From the NCBI RefSeq assembly GCF_018326305.1, contig NZ_AP023415.1:806001-870000 (forward strand): a stretch of 64,000 nucleotides of DNA, in the 5' to 3' direction. Positions within the stretch are counted from its first letter, which is position 1. Each line of letters begins with the position of its first letter. The position numbers and the translations under genes are program-made. The notes under the pieces are model-generated. The model saw only the letters and a program-made list of their open reading frames with translations, did not search any database and was not told the DNA's origin. Source of the DNA: Vescimonas fastidiosa (GTDB taxonomy: Bacteria > Bacillota > Clostridia > Oscillospirales > Oscillospiraceae). Shown here piece after piece: positions 26,001 to 33,103 of the stretch.

Positions 26001-27270
26001 TATCCTGACCGCCAATGTCCAGCACACAGTCCACTTTTGGATCGAAGAAAGAAGCGGCCGTACAGTGAGCAATCGTTTCCACTTCTCCGTCATCCAGAGA
26101 AAAGGCAGCCTGCAGCAGTGCCTCTCCGTAGCCGGTAGAGCACGCCCGGACGATTTTTGCATTCCCCGGCATTAGCGTTTGCAGTTCGTGGATACCCTTT
26201 TTTGCCGCCTCGATTGGGTTGCCGTTGTTGTTCGTGTAGTAAGAATACAGCAGTTCACCGTTTTCCCCGATCAGCGCCATCTTGGTTGTCGTAGAACCAG
26301 CGTCGATTCCCAGATAGCAGTTCCCTCGATAGGCGGAAAGCTCACCACGGGCAACGGAAGCCCGAGCGTGTCTGCAGCAGAACTGCTCATATTCTGCGTG
26401 ACTTTCAAATAGAGCCGGAAGCCGGGGCATTTCAAAAGAGATCGAGACGCCGTTTTTCAGACGCTCGATCAGGGTGTCGATTGGGACAGTGTCTTTTTCC
26501 GTGCTTTCCATTGCAGCGCCCATGGCGGCAAACAGATGGGAGTGATCCGGATCAACAGTCGTTTCCGCTGTCAAACCAAGAGTCCGTACAAATGCCTTTT
26601 TCAGTTCCGGCAGAAAATGCAGCGGACCTCCGAGAAATGCCACGCATCCCCGGATCGGCTTTCCGCAGGCAAGACCGGAGATCGTCTGGTTCACGACTGC
26701 CTGAAAAATAGATGCTGCAAGGTCCGCTTTGGTTGCCCCTTCATTGATCAAGGGCTGAATATCTGTTTTCGCAAATACGCCGCAGCGTGCTGCGATCGGG
26801 TAGATCTGCTTGTACTGCTCAGCCTCTCTATTCAGTCCGGCGGCATCCGTTTGCAGCAGCGATGCCATTTGATCGATGAAAGAGCCGGTTCCGCCGGCGC
26901 AGACACCGTTCATTCGCTCCTCTAATCCGCCGGTAAAGTATATGATCTTAGCATCCTCGCCGCCAAGTTCAATCGCCACATCCGTCTGCGGCGCACATTT
27001 TTTCAGGGCTGTAGCGACGGCAACGACCTCCTGGACAAAGGAAATATCCAACGCTTTCCCCAGATTGATCGCACCGGAGCCGGTAATGCAAACCTGCAGT
27101 TCACATTCCCCAACAGATTTCTTGGCTTCTTCCAACAAAGTGGATAGGGTTTCCTGCGTGTGGGCCTGATGCCGTCTGTATTCTCCGTAAAGGATCTCAT
27201 CGGCGTCATCAAGTACCACAAGCTTTACGGTCGTGGAGCCGATGTCGATCCCGGCACGGTATTTTTTCAT
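23029..27270 (-). CDS. Giant acyl-CoA dehydratase activase-like protein (two ASKHA domains plus HgdB-like region)
   Basis: A 1413-residue protein. It holds two BadF/BadG/BcrA/BcrD-type ATPase domains (GIDIGSTTVK at residue 8; GIDAGSTTTK at about 315). Each has a Cys-containing cluster loop (VCAGGTGSFIDQ; CSSGCGSFIENF) that in HgdC binds a [4Fe-4S] cluster. A DUF2229 region follows (about 650-870), then a long C-terminal part resembling the dehydratase component. HgdC-type activators use ATP to push an electron into a 2-hydroxyacyl-CoA dehydratase. No separate dehydratase subunits are present. Being last in an operon with pgsA, plsC and cdsA, it may act on acyl chains, but the substrate is unknown. 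GGAGG precedes the ATG. Confidence 0.88.
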   Translation of the reverse strand: MKKYRAGIDIGSTTVKLVVLDDADEILYGEYRRHQAHTQETLSTLLEEAKKSVGECELQVCITGSGAINLGKALDISFVQEVVAVATALKKCAPQTDVAIELGGEDAKIIYFTGGLEERMNGVCAGGTGSFIDQMASLLQTDAAGLNREAEQYKQIYPIAARCGVFAKTDIQPLINEGATKADLAASIFQAVVNQTISGLACGKPIRGCVAFLGGPLHFLPELKKAFVRTLGLTAETTVDPDHSHLFAAMGAAMESTEKDTVPIDTLIERLKNGVSISFEMPRLPALFESHAEYEQFCCRHARASVARGELSAYRGNCYLGIDAGSTTTKMALIGENGELLYSYYTNNNGNPIEAAKKGIHELQTLMPGNAKIVRACSTGYGEALLQAAFSLDDGEVETIAHCTAASFFDPKVDCVLDIGGQDMKCIRLKNGAVDSIMLNEACSSGCGSFIENFANSLGYTAEEFAQTALFAEHPVDLGTRCTVFMNSNVKQAQKEGASVSDISAGLAYSVIKNALYKVIKLSSAEELGSHIVVQGGTFHNKAVLRAFEEIAGAEVICPDISGVMGAFGAALIARRNYTGAPTPTKMLSLEQIEALTYSSFTRRCGGCANHCMLTVNVFDGERRHITGNRCEKMVGNAERKKAAPNMVEFKRRCIFGYEPLAESAAARGTIGIPRVLNLYENYPFWATFFKQLHFRVILSPFSSRKIYELGMESIPSESECYPAKLAHGHVQWLINQGIKTIFHPCVFYEHQETLGAQNHFNCPIVVSYPENIKNNVEAVTNGAVRYIRPFMAFTDEKTVADRMVKLCREEWNIPAPEVHAAVKAAWAEQQRVKADIRTEGKRLLNQMKHNGECGIVLAGRPYHIDPEINHGIPELIASYGLTVFTEDSLPIDFEPSRPLRVVDQWVYHSRLYNAAEFVCQHDKLEMIQLNSFGCGLDAVTTDQVSEILEASGKLYTLLKIDEVANLGAVRIRIRSLLSAMAMRKQDQSRATAKPVAYHRTEFTKEMREKGYTILAPQMSPIHFDILEPVFRKHGYNLVVLDNDNRSAVNMGLKYVNNDACYPSITVVGQFMDAVLSGKYDTDRLAIVMTQTGGCCRASNYVSFIRRALDKAGYSHIPVISLNANGMEKNEGFSLSAGLVTDAAKTIVYGDLFMRCLYRVRPYEVIPGSADALHKKWQDICIDSLINSKTQYTYKEVCRGIVNAFDSFTIDETIRKPRVGIVGEILVKYMPLANNHLVELLEREGAEVVVPDLLDFFNYCVFGSQYKAEYLGTKKSSVIVSKAAIRLIAALRKPATDALNESKRFEAPLSVYRIAEMTKPFLSLGNQYGEGWFLAGEMIELITHGTPNVVCIQPFACLPNHVVGKGVIKALKKAYPQSNIAAVDYDPGASEVNQLNRIKLMLSTAKKNIGLDG

Positions 27271-27288
27271 AGATGATTCCTCCTGCGC

Positions 27289-28101
27289 TTATAAAAAGAA
27301 GCCGCCTGCGTATGTGCAGAAAAGATAAGTAAACGGAACGGCAAATAAATGACTGTCAAACCTGTCCAGTATACCGCCGTGTCCCGGCAGCAGATTGCCA
27401 TAGTCTTTGATGCCGCAAATACGTTTGATCACTGACATAGACAGATCACCGAACTGGCCGACAACGGAGGTCATAAGCGCCCAAAGTGCCAGCGTTCCGT
27501 AATTTACTTCAATCTTTACAAATTTCTCAACAACGATCCCGCCAAGCAGTGCCAATAGCACCCCGAACAATAGGCCGCCAAGGGAGCCTTCTATGGTCTT
27601 ATTTGGGCTTACCTTCGGCATTAGCTTATGCCGTCCCAAACCTCGCCCGATCAGATAGGCGGCGACATCCGTGACAAAGCACAATGTGACAGCAAAAATC
27701 AGATAATACAGTCCGCTATTCAGGCTTCTCAGCTCCGGAATGGCTTTAAAGAGCACAATGATCAGGAGCACAATGAAAAATGCCTTGACGGGAGAGTCCA
27801 AGCTGCAATGTTTTTGCCGTATCATCAGCCAAATGGATGCTACAGTTGCAAAAATAAATGCCACCGTCAGTACGATCTCGGAACGGGGAATGTGTACGAA
27901 AGCAGCCAAAACGGCAATGAGCATAGAAACAGTAAACATCACTTCATTTTCGATTGTGCCGGTTGCGCGGTATATTTCATACACCGAAAAGGCGCAAAGG
28001 ATGGCGGTAGCCACCAAAATGACCGCCGGTATGTAAGAATAGAATAGGATTAAGTAAACGGCGGCTGTTATAAACGCACCGGTTATCGTTCGCTTGAGTA
28101 T
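27289..28101 (-). CDS. cdsA: Phosphatidate cytidylyltransferase, apparently with an AUA start
   Basis: A 270-residue membrane protein carrying the CDP-diglyceride synthase signature near the C-terminus: VIKRICGIKDYGNLLPGHGG, then ILDRFDS. It makes CDP-diacylglycerol from phosphatidate and CTP, feeding PgsA. Homology begins at LKRTITGAF. The only codon before it with a ribosome site (GAGGGG, 8 bp upstream) is ATA at 28099-28101; no ATG, GTG or TTG lies between the previous in-frame stop and that point. The first conventional start is TTG at 28017, which would remove 28 residues including the first helix. Confidence 0.82.
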   Translation of the reverse strand: MLKRTITGAFITAAVYLILFYSYIPAVILVATAILCAFSVYEIYRATGTIENEVMFTVSMLIAVLAAFVHIPRSEIVLTVAFIFATVASIWLMIRQKHCSLDSPVKAFFIVLLIIVLFKAIPELRSLNSGLYYLIFAVTLCFVTDVAAYLIGRGLGRHKLMPKVSPNKTIEGSLGGLLFGVLLALLGGIVVEKFVKIEVNYGTLALWALMTSVVGQFGDLSMSVIKRICGIKDYGNLLPGHGGILDRFDSHLFAVPFTYLFCTYAGGFFL

Positions 28102-28132
28102 GGTTGTGACCCCTCGTAATAAAACTACTGTA

Positions 28133-28854
28133 TTATTTATCTTTTATACTATCGAGCAACATATTCCGTATTTCTGCGCCGATCGTATGTGTGGTTCCGT
28201 TTTCCACATCGCTTGCAGGAATCACCTGCACGATGTCCAAATATACATCGGAATGCCGGCGTAGGACATTCTTATGGATCTGTTCCGTTCCCCTGATGGA
28301 CATAACGACAATCGGTGTGCCGGCCTTTTTGGCAATGTGGAAAACACCGTCGTGAAACGGGAGCAATTCTCCGGTTTTGCTTCGGGTGCCCTCCGGATAT
28401 ACACCGATAGAGACCTCGCCGCTCTGAAGCAGATCAGAAGCTTTATTGATCGTCCTCAATGCCTTTCGCGGGTTCTCCCGGTCGATCGGCATAAAGCAGC
28501 ATTTCCGAATAATTCGTCCGAAAAACGGAATCTTAAAATTCTCGCCTTTTGAGATAAACGCAATATCCCACGGTTTCAGCACAAGCCACTCAATGATCGG
28601 GTCAAAATTGGAGCGATGGTTTCCGACAAACATCAGCTTTTGATTCTTAGGTATCTTCTCCAGTCCGCTTGTATATACTCTGATTCGCAGCACCTTCAAA
28701 GCAGCGGCAGAAGCGCTGTAAGCAGTGTGCGGTAAAAACGGCTGTTTTTCTCATATTCTTTTTTCGGATCGACGCATAGGCTGCAAATTGCAAGGAAGCA
28801 AATATAGAGCAGCAGGACGGCGAGAATGCCAAGCAGTATGTAAACAACAACCAT
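28133..28854 (-). pseudogene. plsC: 1-acyl-glycerol-3-phosphate acyltransferase (PlsC), frameshifted
   Basis: Two adjoining frames together make one PlsC. The first (28854-28696, 52 residues, GGAGGG before its ATG) is the N-terminal membrane helix and a DPKKEYEKNSRFYR block. The second (28699-28133, 188 residues from TTG) has the acyltransferase motifs NHRSNFDP and VYPEGTRS. The join reads CTGCTTTGAAGG; one extra T would restore a continuous frame. The frames overlap as TTGA, so termination-reinitiation might still yield a soluble catalytic fragment. As sequenced, the full acyltransferase that makes phosphatidate is not encoded. A sequencing error in the T-run is possible. Confidence 0.75.
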
Positions 28855-28886
28855 TTTATCCCTCCTTGGATCTGTGGTTTGCTGAT

Positions 28887-29441
28887 TCAGTTCGTGCGGA
28901 ACAGATTCAGGTAAAACCGTATGTACAGCGTAAGGGACATAAGCATAACGCAAATGCAAATTCCGATCAGAACATTTGCCACCGTTTCCGATATACTCGG
29001 GAACAAGATAAGGCACGTCATAACCAGATACAGAACCACGGTGTTGAGCTTGCCATACCATTTTGCGCTGTTAACAACATCTTTCTTTTGAATTGCCATA
29101 TACCCGAGCACGGCCATAATGATCTCCTTGACCACAAAGAGAACAATCAATCCGCGCATCCAGCGATATTTCACCGTCAAGCAGAGGATCACCGTAGCCT
29201 GCGTCAGCTTGTCTGCCACGGGATCCAAAATCTTTCCGAGGTCTGACACCATATTGAATTTGCGGGCGATGAATCCGTCAATAATATCCGTTGCACCGGA
29301 GATTAAAATCACAGCCACTGCAGCAGAATATTCCTGCTTTCCTATATATAGCCACACGATCAGCGGAATCAGCGCCAAGCGTATCACACTTAATAAATTC
29401 GGTATCGTCAATACCTGATCTTTTCTGAATATCCTATGCAT
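28887..29441 (-). CDS. pgsA: CDP-alcohol phosphatidyltransferase, PgsA-like
   Basis: A 184-residue membrane protein with the full CDP-alcohol transferase signature D-G-x2-A-R-x8-G-x3-D-x3-D, seen as DGFIARKFNMVSDLGKILD then PVAD. PgsA joins CDP-diacylglycerol to glycerol 3-phosphate, the committed step to phosphatidylglycerol; other alcohols are possible. The ATG at 29441 is chosen because GGGAG lies 9 bp upstream. It follows the diacylglycerol kinase gene and precedes plsC in operon A. Confidence 0.88.
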   Translation of the reverse strand: MHRIFRKDQVLTIPNLLSVIRLALIPLIVWLYIGKQEYSAAVAVILISGATDIIDGFIARKFNMVSDLGKILDPVADKLTQATVILCLTVKYRWMRGLIVLFVVKEIIMAVLGYMAIQKKDVVNSAKWYGKLNTVVLYLVMTCLILFPSISETVANVLIGICICVMLMSLTLYIRFYLNLFRTN

Positions 29442-29494
29442 ATGTAATATCTCCCATCGGCCTGTCGCCATTATAATATCGTTTATCTTCGCAT

Positions 29495-30412
29495 TTATAC
29501 AGCTGCCATTTCACTGTCCTGTTTTGCTTTTTCTGCCGGTGAAACGCATGACCGAACCGTATATTCCATGACTTCCGGTACAACTTCGCCGTCGATCTGA
29601 AGCGGTGCCGGCTCATTATATTTCACTTGAATGGTCTTTCCTTCCAGAATCGTCATCTGATTCGTATACTTCAGATGCTTGCCGCTGAAAATCGACGGAA
29701 AGATCATTAGTCCACGCAGTTTGCCGACATCGTGGAATATCAGAATGGATACCTTTCCGTCTTCACGTAATCTGTACTGCTCCGGCGTCGGCATCATACC
29801 CCCGCCATAGAACCTGCCGTTCATGACAGAGGCAAGCCACACTTTTTTATATTGATAGCGTTTGCCGTCAACAACGACGGTCACATTCTTGGGCTTATAG
29901 TGAAACAGCAACCCGGTGATGGCGATCTTCGTATAATTTACCGGCTTGGGCTTTTTCCTCTTCTTGTTTTCCTCTCGGAGCTTTTCTCCAACCTCACAAC
30001 AATAACCGTCAATGCCGAAACCGACATTGTTCAGGAACAATTCAGACTTTCCTTTAACGCTTACACGAGGTAGCCGTTCAAAATATGGGTTGAGGCAAAC
30101 CGTTGGATCCGAAAACGGTTTTTGCCCGACATCCCTCGCAAAATCGTTGCCGGTTCCCGTGGGGTAGTAGTAGAGCTTATTGGGAATGTTCATTCCGTTA
30201 ACATCGTTGACAAAACGATTCAGGGTGCCGTCTCCGCCGCATAAGATCACAGTGTCATTCGGGTCTAATCCGTTAAAAAAAGTCTTATAACTGATGATGC
30301 GGCAAATATTGATCGCCACAGCCCCTTCATTGGCATCCTGCAAGGCTTTTACGGCTTTCTCGGTCTCCGGACCGCCTGCACAGGGATTATAAAGAATATA
30401 TTTTTCAGACAT
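29495..30412 (-). CDS. Diacylglycerol/lipid kinase family protein (DgkB/YegS type)
   Basis: A 305-residue protein with the lipid-kinase nucleotide motif CGGDGTLNRFVND near residue 70 and an N-terminal YILYNPCAGG block. A C-terminal beta-sandwich domain follows (QYKKVWLASVMNG, GGGMMPTP, LQIDGEVVP). It phosphorylates diacylglycerol or a related lipid, returning it to phosphatidate. The ATG at 30412 follows GGAGGT at 9 bp. It supplies substrate to CdsA in the same operon. Confidence 0.88.
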   Translation of the reverse strand: MSEKYILYNPCAGGPETEKAVKALQDANEGAVAINICRIISYKTFFNGLDPNDTVILCGGDGTLNRFVNDVNGMNIPNKLYYYPTGTGNDFARDVGQKPFSDPTVCLNPYFERLPRVSVKGKSELFLNNVGFGIDGYCCEVGEKLREENKKRKKPKPVNYTKIAITGLLFHYKPKNVTVVVDGKRYQYKKVWLASVMNGRFYGGGMMPTPEQYRLREDGKVSILIFHDVGKLRGLMIFPSIFSGKHLKYTNQMTILEGKTIQVKYNEPAPLQIDGEVVPEVMEYTVRSCVSPAEKAKQDSEMAAV

Positions 30413-30457
30413 AAGTTCATTACCTCCTCGAAGCATCGTCCCTGTTCTGTAAATTTA

Positions 30458-30816
30458 TCAGTGCGTGCTTAATGTAAACTTTGATTCTGTTCCGGCTTTC
30501 AAGCGCCTGAAGTTTTCCTTATGCCGCAGCGCCACAAAAATAACGATTGCAGCGTCTATCAAAATTACGGATACAGGTGCTTTGAACAGCAGCAGAAGCA
30601 ATGGGCTGCAGAGCGTCGCAGCAACAGTAGCAAGCGACATATATTTTGTGGTAAGCAGCAGTACAACCATCATTCCGGTCACGATCAGACCGACCCGCCA
30701 GTCTGTTACCCAAATCGTTGAAAGACTGACGAGAAATCCTTTGCCGCCTTTGAAGCCGTACCAGATCGGATAGGCATGTCCAAGAACAGCAAAAAGGCCT
30801 GTATAGACAGCCCCTA
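30458..30816 (-). pseudogene. plsY: Glycerol-3-phosphate acyltransferase PlsY, 3' remnant
   Basis: The frame encodes the C-terminal 115 or so residues of PlsY: GLFAVLGHAYPIWYGFKGGKGFL (split here only by description), then hydrophobic helices ending RRLKAGTESKF. The conserved GHxYPxxxxFKGGKG motif is intact. The N-terminal membrane half, about 70-80 residues, is missing and replaced by the broken end of degV. There is no ribosome site or start for this piece. PlsY moves acyl groups from acyl phosphate to glycerol 3-phosphate, the first step of phospholipid synthesis. Confidence 0.78.
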
Positions 30817-31068
30817 ACTGATAAAGCCCCAGATATTTTTCAAACAGCTTTTGAATTTTTCAACGGAAACCTGCGCTGTCGTGATACGCTTTCCGCCACG
30901 GATCGTCTCGTAAAGTCTGTGTGCTTCTGCGGGTGTCCATGTGAGAAGCGCCGGAGACTCTTTGCCATCCTCGATCGTGGACATTCTGGCGTAGTCGATG
31001 TCGTATTTTTCGAGTTGCTCTGCGCTCAGGTCTGCGCAGGAATCGGTGATGATCTTAACTTTTCTCAT
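30814..31068 (-). pseudogene. DegV-family fatty-acid-binding protein, 5' remnant
   Basis: An 84-residue frame starting MRKVKIITDSCADLSAEQLEKYDI, a DegV/FakB N-terminus, with AAGGAG before the ATG. After TTAQVSVEKFK the frame goes wrong. Adding one A to the AAAA run restores KLFEKYL, which continues the DegV pattern, and then the sequence runs straight into PlsY. So there is both a 1-nt deletion and a larger deletion joining degV to plsY. Full DegV proteins are about 280 residues. FakB-type members carry fatty acids to the kinase FakA. Confidence 0.75.
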
Positions 31069-31117
31069 GGTAAAAACTCCTTTTTATGTAATGAATCTTT
31101 GAAATGCTGCTTGCCGG

Positions 31118-31630
31118 TTAGAAAGAATCAAGCTTTTCCCGGATAAACCTCACTGCGTTTTCCGCATCCGTTTCATCGGGATGCCCCTCGGACAATTTTG
31201 CCTCGGAGATCATTTTTTTGATGGCAGGATCGTCTGGTTGCTGTGCGAACTGTCTTTGGATTTTGCTCAGCACCTCCTCCGCTATCTGACCTCGACACAG
31301 CAAAATGCCGCAATAGTCGCATTCGTCCGGCAGAAAAGGTTCGATCTTGCGCTCGATAAGCCGCTTGTATTCCTCACTTGGCTCTATGCCGCAGGTCACA
31401 AACAGGAATATCTTCTTTCCGGCCAGCCGGTCCAATGCGTCCATGACTTTTAGCGGGACTGTACCGTTGTTTATGCCGAATCCTACTAAATACACATCGG
31501 CCGCAAGGGTAACTTCTTCCTCTTGCAGGTTCGTCAAAAAAGCTTGATTTTCCGGAAGACGCTTTGCAATGCCGTATGCCAGCTTTTCTGTATTGCCTGA
31601 TAAACTGTAATAGGCTATTTCATAGTTCAA
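31118..31630 (-). CDS. Flavodoxin-family protein
   Basis: A 170-residue protein, NYEIAYYSLSGNTEKLAYGIAKRL, with the phosphate loop SLSGNTEKLA of flavodoxins (Ser replaces the usual Thr/Arg position). A Rossmann-like middle follows (YLVGFGINNGTVP, FLFVTCGIEPS). The start is TTG at 31630, which follows GGGAG by 8 bp and matches the usual N-terminus; the frame upstream of it overlaps the promoter. It is the first gene of operon A and may supply electrons, for example to the giant activase at the end of the same operon. Confidence 0.8.
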   Translation of the reverse strand: MNYEIAYYSLSGNTEKLAYGIAKRLPENQAFLTNLQEEEVTLAADVYLVGFGINNGTVPLKVMDALDRLAGKKIFLFVTCGIEPSEEYKRLIERKIEPFLPDECDYCGILLCRGQIAEEVLSKIQRQFAQQPDDPAIKKMISEAKLSEGHPDETDAENAVRFIREKLDSF

Positions 31631-31676
31631 GTCTGTCACTCCCTTAAAAACCGTTATTTCGACATTTTCTGCGGAG

Positions 31677-31709
31677 AGTGTAGCAAGCAATTCTAAACTG
31701 AAACGAAAC
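31677..31709 (-). promoter_or_regulatory. Box promoter of operon A (flavodoxin-to-activase)
   Basis: The minus-strand 18-bp box GTTTCGTTTCAGTTTAGA (31692-31709) is followed by 9 bp and a -10 TACACT (31677-31682). This gives about 40 nt of leader before the TTG start. Confidence 0.8.
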
Positions 31710-31747
31710 TGCCCGGATTTTCAAAAGTTTCGTTTCAGTTTAGAATT
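31689..31747. repeat. 22-bp perfect inverted repeat carrying two diverging box promoters
   Basis: Arms at 31689-31710 and 31726-31747 are exact reverse complements, separated by 15 bp. Each arm contains the full 18-bp box plus 4 flanking bases. The left arm drives operon A. The right arm faces the truncated oleate hydratase. Confidence 0.9.
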
Positions 31748-31759
31748 TGAATATACGAT
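31727..31759 (+). promoter_or_regulatory. Inverted box copy facing the oleate hydratase remnant
   Basis: The 18-bp box at 31727-31744, a 9-bp spacer and a weak -10-like TACGAT (31754-31759). A transcript would start about 3 bp before the ATG at 31769, that is, nearly leaderless, so productive expression is doubtful. Confidence 0.55.
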
Positions 31760-32758
31760 AATGGTACTATGAAACACGGAAAGGGAAAAATCTCTATCGA
31801 CCTCATCGAGGACGATCTGGTGTTCATCACCAACGGCTGCTGCACCGATACCTCCTGCTATGGCGACCAGACTCATGCACCCGATCTGTCCGGCATTGAA
31901 AACGGCAAGGGCGATTCCTGGGATATGTGGAAAGCTATCGCTGCTCAGGCCGAGCACGGCGAGTACGGCAACCCGGACAAATTCTGCTCCGATGTGGATG
32001 CCACCAACTGGATGAGCGCTACCGTCGCCACTTCCAATGAAGAGATCATTCAGCACATTATGAATGTTTGCAAGCGTGACCCGCGCTCCGGCAAGGTAAC
32101 CACCGGCGGCATTGTCACCGTCAAGGACAGCACCGACAACTGGTATCTCTCCTGGACCATTAACCGCCAGCCGCAGTTCAAGTCCCAAGATAAGAACATG
32201 GTGCTTGTGTGGTTGTATTCTCTGAACACCAATAAGGAAGGCAACTATGTAAAGAAGGCCATGCGGGACTGCACTGGCGAGGAGGTCTGCCGTGAGTGGC
32301 TGTACCACATCGGCATGCCGACCGAAAAGATCGATGCGCTGGCACACGATGCCTGCAACACCACCACCTGCTTTATGCCGTATATCAATTCCTTCTTCCA
32401 GCCTCGTAAGGAGTCTGACCGTCCGAAGGTCGTGCCCGATGGCGCTGTGAACTTCGCCTTCATCGGTCAATTTGCCGAGACGCCCCGTGACACCATCTTC
32501 ACCACCGAGTATTCCATGCGTACCGGTATGGAGTCGGTCTACACGCTGCTTGACATCGACCGCGGCGTGCCGGAGGTCTGGGGCAGCAAGTACGATGTGC
32601 GTGAGATCCTGCGTGCCTGCTACTACGCCATCGACAAGAAGCCGATCAGTGAGGCACCGCTGTCCTTCAAGGAGAAGGAAATGCTCAAGGTGGTCCTGAA
32701 AAAGGTTAAGGGCACAGATATCGAGATCCTGCTGAGAGAAAGCGGACTCATCGAGTAA
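31751..32758 (+). pseudogene. Oleate hydratase (MCRA family), 5'-truncated
   Basis: The frame opens after a TGA at 31748 and encodes about 335 residues that match the C-terminal part of oleate hydratase: FITNGCCTDTSCYGDQTHAP, TTGGIVTVKDS, WTINRQPQFKSQ, MRDCTGEEVCREWLYHIG, FIGQFAE, ending with the typical EREMLKVVLKKVKGT-like block. Full enzymes are about 590 residues; the FAD-binding GxGxxG N-terminus is absent. The break coincides with the inverted box repeat. The intact enzyme hydrates unsaturated fatty acids as detoxification. The remaining frame is undamaged, so loss may be recent. Confidence 0.85.
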
Positions 32759-32776
32759 AAAATACAGAACCAATGG

Positions 32777-32817
32777 GCGGCTGCCGATGCACAAAAAGCG
32801 TCGGCAGCCGCTTTTTT
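32777..32817 (+). terminator. Terminator of the oleate hydratase remnant
   Basis: An 11-bp stem (GCGGCTGCCGA / TCGGCAGCCGC) followed by CTTTTTT, 18 bp after the stop. Confidence 0.9.
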
Positions 32818-32845
32818 CATTATGCGAGGAACATTTCAGCCGGCA

Positions 32846-32874
32846 TTGACACGTCGGGCGTGATACTGTAAAAT
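32846..32874 (+). promoter_or_regulatory. Sigma-A-type promoter for the small HTH gene
   Basis: TTGACA (32846-32851), 17-bp spacer, TAAAAT (32869-32874), 40 bp before the ATG at 32915. Confidence 0.8.
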
Positions 32875-32914
32875 ATATATAGTTCGCAGAAACGAATACA
32901 AGCGGAGGAAATGT

Positions 32915-33103
32915 ATGGATTATATCTCTGTAAAGGAAGCTGCCGAGCAGTGGCAGGTTTCGCAGCGCTGGGTGCAAAAGCTCTGTAAGGAAAACCGGAT
33001 AGACGGGGTGCTGCGTTTCGGACATTCTTATATGATTCCGAAGGATTTGAAAAGGCCTGTCGATCTTAGATACAGCATCAACAAACCTGCGAAAAAGGAA
33101 TAA
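32915..33103 (+). CDS. Excisionase-type/MerR-like small helix-turn-helix protein
   Basis: A 62-residue protein, MDYISVKEAAEQWQVSQRWVQKLCKENRIDGVLRFG, the winged-helix pattern of excisionase-like (HTH_17) DNA-binding proteins. GGAGG lies before the ATG and a strong promoter upstream. It directly precedes the box-like promoter of the two-component pair. The same N-terminal module is fused to the AAA-ATPase at 49503-51380. It may be an excision factor or a small repressor; sequence does not decide. Confidence 0.78.
   Translation: MDYISVKEAAEQWQVSQRWVQKLCKENRIDGVLRFGHSYMIPKDLKRPVDLRYSINKPAKKE

Noticed and set aside
30458..30682. Stand-alone 74-residue membrane protein
   Set aside because: It is only the end of PlsY; the homologous frame extends further upstream to about 30816 without a start.
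13035..31744. The repeated 18-bp box as terminal repeats of an insertion sequence
   Set aside because: Three copies share one orientation, all lie at fixed distance from -10 hexamers and operon starts, and no transposase lies between them.
31769..32758. Oleate hydratase remnant as an intact short gene
   Set aside because: Lacks the FAD-binding half and has no ribosome site; an upstream stop at 31748 closes the frame.
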